From NCBI RefSeq assembly GCF_001025195.1, contig NZ_AP012325.1:62001-126000 (forward strand): DNA of 64,000 nucleotides, given 5' to 3'. The notes under the pieces were generated by a model. The model was not told where the DNA came from and searched no databases. It saw nothing but the letters and a program-made list of their open reading frames with translations. Position 1 is the stretch's first letter. Every line of letters starts with the position of its first letter. Position numbers and translations under genes: made by a program. Positions 1 through 6,649 of this stretch are shown here, piece after piece. The DNA is from Bifidobacterium catenulatum DSM 16992 = JCM 1194 = LMG 11043 (GTDB taxonomy: Bacteria; Actinomycetota; Actinomycetes; Actinomycetales; Bifidobacteriaceae).

Positions 1-1379
1 TGCGCCAGTTGAAGAAGCTCGGCGAGGGGCTTGGCCTCGGCACTGCCGCGCGCATCGACCTGTTCGAAAAGCTGCCTGTGCCGTTCGGCCTGGTGCGCTA
101 CGGAGTGGCCCCCGACCACCCGTCCATCAAATTCATCGCGTCAGCGCTCGAAAAGACGCTCGACAACCCCGACATCCACCTATATTGCGACGTGGAATTC
201 GGCAAGGATGTGACCCTCGACGAGCTGCTTGAGCGTTACGATGCCGTGCTGTTCGCCACCGGTGCCGTTGAAGACAAGCCGCTTGGACTGCCGGGCGCCG
301 ACCTGGATGGCGTGTATGGCGCAGCCAAGTTTGTGGAATGGTACGACGGTTATCCGACCGGCGCTCGCGAGTGGCCGCTCGACGCTGAGGAAGTCGCCGT
401 GATCGGCGGTGGCAACGTGGCCATGGATGTGGCGCGCGAACTCATGCGCAATGCCGACGATCTGAAGGAACGCACTGACATTCCAGACAATGTGTACGAG
501 GGTGTCAAGGCGAACAAGGCTCGCGTGCTGCACCTGTTCATCCGCCGCGGTGTGGCGCAAGCCAAGTTCTCCGTACAGGAATTGCGTGAGATGGAGAAGC
601 TGCCGGGAGTGCAGCTGATCATTAACGAAGACGATTTCGATTTGGATGAAGACACGATTGAAGAGGCCGGCAAAGACAAGCTGACCCGTCAGATGGTCGA
701 AGAGCTGTTCACGATTCGTGAGATGGCGGAAGACATGGAAGATGACGGTGACGTGGATTACGAGGGTAATACGGCTGATCGCAAGTATTATGTGCACTTC
801 AATTCCGCGCCGGTCGAAGTGCTGGGCGAGGACGGCAAGGTCGTTGGCATTCGCGTGGAGAAGACCGAAACGTCGGCTGACGGCAAGATGAGCCGCACCG
901 GCGAATTCGAGGAGTATCCGGTGCAGGCCGTGTACCATGCGATCGGCTACAAGCCGGCCACCGCGCCGGGCATCGCGTACGACGATCGTCACGCGCATCT
1001 GGCGAACGCGAACGGTGACGGACGCATCACCACGACCGCTTCGGCCGAGGACGGCGCGCAGGTGCGTGAACGTCTGTATGCCACCGGTTGGGCTAAGCGC
1101 GGCCCGGTCGGACTGATCGGCTCCACCAAGTCCGACGCGCTGCTCATCGTCACCAACATGCTGGAGGATCTGTCCAAGGCAGCCGAAGGTGGTCGTGTGG
1201 CGGCGGACCGAGATCCGGAATCCATCGACCGTTTGCTGGCCTCCCGTGGAGTCAAGCCGATTGACTTCGCCGGTTGGAAGAAGGTCGACACGTTCGAACG
1301 TGCCGAAGGTGCGAAGGAAGGTCGCGAGCATAAGAAGGTCATCGACCCGGAGCAGATGCGCGCTCTGGCCCATGCGTGA
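1..1379 (+). CDS. fprA: Ferredoxin/flavodoxin-NADP+ reductase, FprA type (5' end outside window)
   Basis: FAD- and NADP-dependent oxidoreductase of the adrenodoxin-reductase/FprA family, which exchanges electrons between NADPH and ferredoxin or flavodoxin in the cytoplasm. The reading frame is open back to the first bases. The N-terminal FAD dinucleotide-binding motif is missing, so the gene begins upstream and the TTG at 9 is not its start. Visible are the family block LPVPFGLVRYGVAPDHPSIK (residues 18-37 from that TTG), FATGA (about 82), the second Rossmann motif VIGGGNVAMDVAREL (about 130) that binds NADP, and the C-terminal AIGYKP and GWAKRGPVGLIGSTK blocks. A palindromic terminator follows about 50 bp downstream. 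The family call is secure; the physiological partner is not visible. Confidence 0.9.
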   Translation, partial: RQLKKLGEGLGLGTAARIDLFEKLPVPFGLVRYGVAPDHPSIKFIASALEKTLDNPDIHLYCDVEFGKDVTLDELLERYDAVLFATGAVEDKPLGLPGADLDGVYGAAKFVEWYDGYPTGAREWPLDAEEVAVIGGGNVAMDVARELMRNADDLKERTDIPDNVYEGVKANKARVLHLFIRRGVAQAKFSVQELREMEKLPGVQLIINEDDFDLDEDTIEEAGKDKLTRQMVEELFTIREMAEDMEDDGDVDYEGNTADRKYYVHFNSAPVEVLGEDGKVVGIRVEKTETSADGKMSRTGEFEEYPVQAVYHAIGYKPATAPGIAYDDRHAHLANANGDGRITTTASAEDGAQVRERLYATGWAKRGPVGLIGSTKSDALLIVTNMLEDLSKAAEGGRVAADRDPESIDRLLASRGVKPIDFAGWKKVDTFERAEGAKEGREHKKVIDPEQMRALAHA

Positions 1380-1427
1380 GACGGTCCGAATCTGACGGGT
1401 TGATTGCTTGATGCCATTCTTGGCGTG

Positions 1428-1476
1428 ACGCCTTGCGTGTCCGATTCTGCAGAAACGGACACGCAAGGCGTTTTTT
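1428..1476 (+). terminator. Intrinsic terminator built around palindrome copy 1
   Basis: A 16-bp arm running from ACGCCTTGCGTGTCCG is repeated in inverse at 1456-1471, with the palindromic element in the middle and TTTTTT at 1471-1476. It stands 48 bp after the fprA stop. Here the dispersed palindrome forms the apex of the terminator hairpin. Confidence 0.8.
1439..1460. repeat. SDSxESD palindrome copy 1
   Basis: Left arm GTCCGATTC, centre TGCA, right arm GAAACGGAC. The single stem mismatch is at arm position 6. The reverse complement of this core is identical to copies 13 and 15. Confidence 0.85.
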
Positions 1477-1487
1477 ATCCTGTACTT

Positions 1488-1509
1488 GTCCGCTTCTGGT
1501 GAATCGGAC
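1488..1509. repeat. SDSxESD palindrome copy 2
   Basis: Left arm GTCCGCTTC, centre TGGT, right arm GAATCGGAC. The core is identical to the reverse complement of copy 14 at 33470, including the position-6 variant. Confidence 0.85.
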
Positions 1510-1538
1510 ATGTAATGTGCGCGAAGGACCTGCTGCTT

Positions 1539-1560
1539 GTCCGTTTCGCCAGAATCGGAC
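1539..1560. repeat. SDSxESD palindrome copy 3
   Basis: Left arm GTCCGTTTC, centre GCCA, right arm GAATCGGAC. This is the third copy within 125 bp in the fprA-htpX intergenic region. Confidence 0.85.
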
Positions 1561-1667
1561 ATCCGGGAGAAGCTGAGCGTGCGAACTTCCGCAACTGCCC
1601 CTAGTCCTTCCCACGGCCCAGTCTCCAGCGCATATCCAGCAAAAACTCAGACTCCGTTTCTACGCTG

Positions 1668-2774
1668 GTGCCCATGAACGGCAAATTGCAGGTGCATGGC
1701 CATTGCAATGGCTTGAAGACAACGCTGTTATTCGCGTTGATGTGGGGCGTCATCATGCTCATTTGGTGGGCGACCGGTGGCAGCCAGAGTACGCTCGGAT
1801 TCTACATTCTCATCGGTCTGGGATCGACGTTTGCCTCCTACTGGTTTTCCGACAGGCTGGCGATCGCCAGCATGCACGCGCAGGAAGTCAGCGAGCAGGA
1901 AGCGCCGGTACTGTACAAAATCGTGCGCGAACTGTCGGCGAAGGCGGGCAAACCTATGCCACGTATTTATATCGCCCCAACCATGAGTCCCAATGCGTTC
2001 GCAACGGGACGCAATGAACGTCATGCGGCGGTCTGCTGCACACAGGGCATTCTGCAGATGCTCAACGAACGCGAAATCCGCGGCGTTCTCGGTCATGAGC
2101 TTATGCACGTGTACAATCACGACATCCTGACATCCGCGATTGCGTCCGCCATGGCCACCGTCATCTCGTATCTCGGATATTCGCTCATGTATTTCGGCGG
2201 CGGCCGTTCCCGTGACGACCGCGAAGGTTCCGATTCCGGTGGCTTGGGATTGCTGGGTGTGCTGTTGAGTACGATTCTTGCGCCAATTGCCGCTTCGCTT
2301 ATTCAGATGGCGATTTCGCGTACGCGAGAATATGATGCTGACGAAGATGGTTCCATGCTTACGGAGGATCCGGAGGCGCTCGCTTCCGCGTTGAACAAGA
2401 TTTCCGGCGGTGCGGCCGCGATGCCGATGAAGAAGACCGCGGGAACGCAGTCGGTGGCTGCGATGATGATCGCCAATCCGTTTTCGGCGGAAGGTTTCTC
2501 CAAGCTGTTTTCTACGCACCCGCCGACCTCGGATCGCATTGCGCGGCTGATGCAGATGGGGCAGGAGATGCGTCAGCAGGGCGTGCAGTCCGGATATTTG
2601 GCCGGTGGCTATGCCACGAGCGGCGTTGCGGCGGCGGATATTCGGCAAGGCGGACGTTCTGCGATGGCTGGTGCCGGTGGGCCGCAATTTGGAACGCAGT
2701 ATGGATCCGCGCATGATTCGGGCGGCTCGGCTGGCAGATATTCTCGCGACTATTCGCAGCGGCCGCGTGGTTGA
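1668..2774 (+). CDS. htpX: HtpX-type membrane zinc metalloprotease (M48)
   Basis: Membrane-integrated zinc endopeptidase that degrades misfolded membrane proteins. Two hydrophobic segments lie near the N-terminus (about residues 15-60). The catalytic HEXXH motif is seen as GHELMHVYNHD near residue 143, two further membrane segments follow (about 160-215), and the zinc-ligand glutamate is in SRTREYDADEDGS. The core matches the ~290-residue HtpX family. The final ~65 residues form a Gly/Ala/Ser/Tyr-rich, low-complexity tail that most homologues lack or keep shorter. The start may be GTG 1668 or ATG 1674; neither has a clear ribosome-binding site. The gene stands alone, between the three palindromes and a tRNA. 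Confidence 0.93.
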   Translation: MPMNGKLQVHGHCNGLKTTLLFALMWGVIMLIWWATGGSQSTLGFYILIGLGSTFASYWFSDRLAIASMHAQEVSEQEAPVLYKIVRELSAKAGKPMPRIYIAPTMSPNAFATGRNERHAAVCCTQGILQMLNEREIRGVLGHELMHVYNHDILTSAIASAMATVISYLGYSLMYFGGGRSRDDREGSDSGGLGLLGVLLSTILAPIAASLIQMAISRTREYDADEDGSMLTEDPEALASALNKISGGAAAMPMKKTAGTQSVAAMMIANPFSAEGFSKLFSTHPPTSDRIARLMQMGQEMRQQGVQSGYLAGGYATSGVAAADIRQGGRSAMAGAGGPQFGTQYGSAHDSGGSAGRYSRDYSQRPRG

Positions 2775-2878
2775 GTCTCCGTGATATTGCGGAAAATTGG
2801 TATCGCATGTCGGTCTGTGTCCGCATACGCATCCGTTGCGTGCTAAACTGAAGTTTCGTGCCCAAAAGGCACAACCTT

Positions 2879-2952
2879 GCGGATGTAGTTCATCGGTAGA
2901 ACGAAAGCTTCCCAAGCTTTAAAGGCGGGTTCGACTCCCGTCATCCGCTCCA
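2879..2952 (+). tRNA. tRNA-Gly (anticodon CCC)
   Basis: A full cloverleaf can be drawn: acceptor GCGGATG with CATCCGC, D-stem GTTC/GAAC, anticodon stem AAAGC/GCTTT with loop TTCCCAA giving anticodon CCC, and a T-arm with loop TTCGACT. CCA is encoded at 2950-2952. No integrase or att-like duplication is seen next to it. Confidence 0.95.
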
Positions 2953-2956
2953 TTCG

Positions 2957-2992
2957 AAACCCTTGGAATCGTTGGAATTCCAAGGGTTTTTC
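2957..2992 (+). terminator. Terminator after tRNA-Gly
   Basis: A near-perfect hairpin, AACCCTTGGAAT then ATTCCAAGGGTT, is followed by a T-run (TTTTTCT). It starts five bases after the tRNA CCA end. Confidence 0.9.
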
Positions 2993-3153
2993 TATTGCCG
3001 TAAAAGACCCGTGAAATCAACTTCGCGCCGCGCAACTGTCGGTTGCGTCGCAAAATTCGGTTGCGAATCGCAATGCAGCCGAAAGATGGTGGCGTGGAAT
3101 GCGACGTTTATGACAAGCTGCTGATGCTTTGCGGCATCGCAGGTTGCAGGAGT

Positions 3154-3175
3154 GTCCGATTCTGCAGAATCGGAC
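3154..3175. repeat. SDSxESD palindrome copy 4
   Basis: Perfect palindrome with arms GTCCGATTC/GAATCGGAC and centre TGCA, directly followed by ACTC. It lies 14 bp before the yddG start, in its promoter or leader. Confidence 0.9.
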
Positions 3176-3189
3176 ACTCGTGGAGGGCG

Positions 3190-4176
3190 ATGGGTAGGCT
3201 GGAGCCCGTGAACACGAACCAGAAGTCCCCCTCCGATTCCGGCGCAAACCACCCCACCGGCAACTCCTGCAATCCGCTACTCGGCCATGCCACATCACAC
3301 GCGGCGACACTTATCGGCCTGTTCGCAATCGTCCTGTGGGGCTTCATGGCCGGCCTCGTGCGACTCGTTTCCGAATCGTTCGGAGCCACGCTCGGTTCGG
3401 CGCTCGTCTACACCGTCGGTGGTGTCATGCTGTTCATTGTGCGCCGTCCGAAACCAATCCGCGAAGCGCCACGCAAGTACCTCATCGCAGGCGGACTCAT
3501 GTTCATCGCATACGAGGCGTCAATCTCGCTGTCGATCGGTCTGGCCACAACGAACGCGCAATCCGTGGAAGTCAGCCTTGTCAACTACTTGTGGCCAACG
3601 CTGCTGGTGCTGATGACCGCAGCGGTATCGCACAAACGTGGTGCGGTCGCCAAAGCGATTCCTGGCGCGGTGATCGCAACCATCGGTGTGGCGATGGCGG
3701 TTGGCGGAGAAAGCCTTGATATGCAGGAAGCGGTCCACAATATCGCCAGTAACCCCCTACCGTATGTGCTCGCGTTTGTTGGCGCCTTTATTTGGGCGAT
3801 TTATGCGACTTTTACGCCGTCGTTGTCCGGCGGTTACGACGGCACGACGATTTTCTTCTGTTGTGTGGCCGTTGTACTGTGGACCATCCATTTCGTTTCG
3901 GGAGACGGTTTGCCGGACACGGCGCCCGGCATCGGTGGATATGCTGCGCTGATTGCGTGCGCCGCTTCGATTTCGGGCGGCTACGCGTGCTGGGGATACG
4001 GCATGTTGCACGGCAGTATGGAAACGCTTGCGATTGGTTCGTACGCGACTCCGCTGTTTTCCACGGCTTCTAGCACGCTTCTGTTGGGCGTGGCGCTGGG
4101 CATGCCGTTCTGGATCGGTGTTGTGCTGGTGGTTGCCGGTTCTCTGATCAACGTGTGGTTTGCACGGTGCCGCTGA
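3190..4176 (+). CDS. yddG: Aromatic amino acid exporter of the DMT superfamily (YddG-like)
   Basis: Ten-helix inner-membrane transporter of the EamA/DMT fold. The block ATLIGLFAIVLWGFMAGLVR, followed by an SES(F)GA motif and then the conserved EVSLVNYLWP, closely follows E. coli YddG, which exports aromatic amino acids and paraquat. The length of 328 residues also fits. ATG 3190 was chosen because GGAGGG stands just upstream at 3182-3187; GTG 3208 is an alternative. The open frame extends upstream to 3043, but that stretch only reads through the palindrome and is not convincing protein. Palindrome copies flank the gene on both sides. Substrate is inferred from family membership. Confidence 0.85.
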   Translation: MGRLEPVNTNQKSPSDSGANHPTGNSCNPLLGHATSHAATLIGLFAIVLWGFMAGLVRLVSESFGATLGSALVYTVGGVMLFIVRRPKPIREAPRKYLIAGGLMFIAYEASISLSIGLATTNAQSVEVSLVNYLWPTLLVLMTAAVSHKRGAVAKAIPGAVIATIGVAMAVGGESLDMQEAVHNIASNPLPYVLAFVGAFIWAIYATFTPSLSGGYDGTTIFFCCVAVVLWTIHFVSGDGLPDTAPGIGGYAALIACAASISGGYACWGYGMLHGSMETLAIGSYATPLFSTASSTLLLGVALGMPFWIGVVLVVAGSLINVWFARCR

Positions 4177-4178
4177 TT

Positions 4179-4200
4179 GTCCGATTCTGCAGAATCGGAC
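4179..4200. repeat. SDSxESD palindrome copy 5
   Basis: Perfect arms with centre TGCA, identical to copy 4. It begins two bases after the yddG stop codon. Confidence 0.9.
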
Positions 4201-4229
4201 GTCTGAAGTGTAATGCGCCCATCTTGGTT

Positions 4230-4251
4230 GTCCGTTTCTCCCGAATCGGAC
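4230..4251. repeat. SDSxESD palindrome copy 6
   Basis: Left arm GTCCGTTTC, centre TCCC, right arm GAATCGGAC. Identical to copy 12 at 30998. It lies in the convergent yddG/yhgE intergenic region. Confidence 0.85.
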
Positions 4252-4318
4252 TTCCAGACCGTGTACCAGCCGAAACCGATCTAAACCGGCTCAAACCAGC
4301 CCGTTCAAATCCGCCTCG

Positions 4319-6649
4319 TCACATCACCTTGGTGGACTCCAGATTGCGGCTCACCCAGTTGTTCAACCGGATCACCGGCTTGCGCAACACCAATCCCAGC
4401 AGCAGCGAAGGAATCAGGAACAAGGCGAGATACACCATATCAAGCAGGTACTCATTGCCGTACGATCCGGCCATCGCGGCGTGCATGGCATCGATGGCGT
4501 GCGGGAATGGTAGGAACGGGTAGAGCATTTGGAAGAACTTCGGCAGCGTCTCGATAGGGAACGTACCGCCCGAGCCGGCGACCTGCATCACCAGCAGCAC
4601 CACAGCCACGGCCTTGCCGATATCGCCGAACGACACGGTCAGCGTATACACGATATTCGAGAACACGAGCGCGGCAAGCCACCCCACGGCAAGGAACTGC
4701 AGCGCATGATTCGCCTGTACGCCAAGGAAATACGTGTCACCCAGACAAACCAGTGTGCCCTGCAGCAACGCGAGCAGTGCGAAGATCGCGTACCGTCCGA
4801 AATACTCGTGGTCGAGGCGCAGTCCCCAACGTGAGGCGTTCCCCGGGCCGGACGGGCCGGCGATGCGCGGCAACGTGTCGCCCAAGCCCAGCACATGCGC
4901 CTTCTCGCGGTCCGAAATCGTCACTTTCAGCATGGCGCACAGGATGATCGCACCCACCCAGATTGACAGGATCGTATAGAACGGCGCCATGGCCGAACCG
5001 TAGTTCGCGATCGGGTACACCGAGACGCGATGCAGTGCGACGGGCGCGGAAATCAGCGTGGACAGTGTGGACGCGTTGGCGGTGGCCAGTGCACGTAGTT
5101 CGTCCGATTCACCCGAATCGGACGAACTGGCGTCGTTGTCACCGTCGCCACCATCGCTGTTGCCGTCACCGGCGTTCCCGCCCGTCTCCAGCTTCGTGAT
5201 CAGCTCCTTCACCGTCGCTGCCGACGAGTCGAGTTTCTTCGCGATCGCGCCGAGCGTGGAACGGATGGACGTCACATTCGTCCCCACATCGCCCGTCACA
5301 TCGTCCAGATCGTCGGCGGTGCCGCTCAGCTGGGTGATTATGCTGTCGGTTTGGGAGATCAGCGTGCTGACTGTGGAGGCGAGCGCGTCGATTTTCGGCT
5401 TGACGTTCGTGGCGTAATCGTCGCGCACATTGCTGATCGACTGCTTCGCGGAGGTGATGCGGTTCAGGATCTCCTTGCGGGAGCTTTCCGCGGCTGCGGT
5501 ATCCTGCGTGACCTGCGTGGAAGCGTCTTTCAGCTGCTGCGCGAGCTTCTGCGAATCGCCTTTGGCGGCTTCCAGCAGAGTGATCTCCCGGTCGATGGCT
5601 TCCAGCAGCGCCTGTTTCGCGGAATCACTGTCCGGTAGTTGTTCCACCGATTCGCGCATGTGGTTGAGGCTTGTGATGTACGTGTCGTACAGCGATTCGC
5701 CGCTGGAGACTTGTTCGCTCAACGTTGTCAACTGGCTGGCTGCGGTGTCTGAGCCCTTGCCGATCGCGTCGAACGCCTTGTTCACCTTGGCAGCTACTTG
5801 GTCGAACGCGCCTGACACCTGGTCGAGCGCGGTGTTCACCGAGGAGGTGACGTTCGCACCTGCCGAAGTGAGCGACGTGGCACCTGATTTGCCTTGCTTC
5901 AACGCGTTCTGGGCCTGTTTGCCCGCCTTGGTCGCCGAGGCGAGCAGTTTGCCCGTGGAATCCACGATGTCGTTCGCCGAGCCGAGCAGCTGCGAATACG
6001 ACGTCACCTGCTGCGATGCGCCGCTCAGCGTATCCGCCGTGGTGGTGAGATTGCCGTTGAGGTTGCGCATGTATTCGGCCATTTGCGGGCTTTGCGAATA
6101 GTGTAGGATGCTTGAGGCCAGGTCGAGTCCGACTTGCGCAATCGTTTTGGCGAAGGTTTTGTCGATCGTGTTGACCACGGTTGTCGCGCCCTGATCGGTG
6201 ATATGCGGGGCGATCGGGTTGATTTTCTCGTTCAGATAGTACTTGAGCTGCGCGTGTTTGATGTCGGGGGAGAACAGCGTCATCATGTCGGCGCTGAAAC
6301 CTTTCGGAATTACGATTGCCGCATAGTATTCGCCGGATTTCACCCCGTCGATTGCCTTGTCGCTTTTCACGAACTGCCAGTCCAGCTGGTCGTTGGCGTG
6401 CAGTGTGCTGATGATGGTTTCGCCCACGTTGACGCGCACCGGTATGAGATCCGACTTGTAACCCTTGTCGTTATTGGCCACGGCGACCTTCAATGCCTTG
6501 GTGTTGCCGTAGGGGTCCCAGCTGGCCGCGATGTTGAACCAGGCGTACAGCGCCGGCACCACCACCAGACCCATCGAGACGATCACGGCGATCACGTTGC
6601 GGGTGGCGTGGCACATGTCCCGCTTGAAGATGCCCCAGATCATTTTCAC
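4319..6649 (-). CDS. YhgE/Pip family membrane protein (776 residues)
   Basis: Member of the YhgE/Pip (phage infection protein) family: one N-terminal helix (about residues 20-40), a long extracellular region with coiled-coil/methyl-accepting-like heptads (about 170-500), and a C-terminal ABC2-type block of five or six helices (about 555-765). Family proteins occur in Gram-positive bacteria. One L. lactis member is a phage receptor, others are linked to type VII secretion or lipid export, and no general function is settled. The GTG start at 6649 overlaps the stop of the upstream YhgE gene as GTGA, so the two are translationally coupled; ATG 6643 is an alternative. A palindromic element encodes SDSGESDEL just before the C-terminal membrane block. 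Confidence 0.88.
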   Translation of the reverse strand: MKMIWGIFKRDMCHATRNVIAVIVSMGLVVVPALYAWFNIAASWDPYGNTKALKVAVANNDKGYKSDLIPVRVNVGETIISTLHANDQLDWQFVKSDKAIDGVKSGEYYAAIVIPKGFSADMMTLFSPDIKHAQLKYYLNEKINPIAPHITDQGATTVVNTIDKTFAKTIAQVGLDLASSILHYSQSPQMAEYMRNLNGNLTTTADTLSGASQQVTSYSQLLGSANDIVDSTGKLLASATKAGKQAQNALKQGKSGATSLTSAGANVTSSVNTALDQVSGAFDQVAAKVNKAFDAIGKGSDTAASQLTTLSEQVSSGESLYDTYITSLNHMRESVEQLPDSDSAKQALLEAIDREITLLEAAKGDSQKLAQQLKDASTQVTQDTAAAESSRKEILNRITSAKQSISNVRDDYATNVKPKIDALASTVSTLISQTDSIITQLSGTADDLDDVTGDVGTNVTSIRSTLGAIAKKLDSSAATVKELITKLETGGNAGDGNSDGGDGDNDASSSDSGESDELRALATANASTLSTLISAPVALHRVSVYPIANYGSAMAPFYTILSIWVGAIILCAMLKVTISDREKAHVLGLGDTLPRIAGPSGPGNASRWGLRLDHEYFGRYAIFALLALLQGTLVCLGDTYFLGVQANHALQFLAVGWLAALVFSNIVYTLTVSFGDIGKAVAVVLLVMQVAGSGGTFPIETLPKFFQMLYPFLPFPHAIDAMHAAMAGSYGNEYLLDMVYLALFLIPSLLLGLVLRKPVIRLNNWVSRNLESTKVM
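5102..5123. repeat. SDSxESD palindrome copy 7 (inside yhgE coding sequence)
   Basis: Perfect arms with centre ACCC, extended by TTC/GAA on both sides. Read on the gene's minus strand it encodes S-D-S-G-E-S-D, inside a Ser/Asp/Gly-rich linker. Confidence 0.9.

Noticed and set aside
180..1562. Long minus-strand frame opposite fprA (460 codons)
   Set aside because: His/Arg-rich shadow of the plus-strand gene, without family motifs; a high-GC artefact. Similar shadows opposite purA, sucP, fba and the ABC genes were also dropped.
2879..2992. tRNA-Gly as attachment site of an integrated element
   Set aside because: No integrase and no repeat of the tRNA 3' end was seen downstream in the window.
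3043..3189. Upstream extension of yddG
   Set aside because: It reads through the palindrome as RSVRFCRIGHS and lacks homology-like content; the strong ribosome-binding site at 3182 supports ATG 3190.
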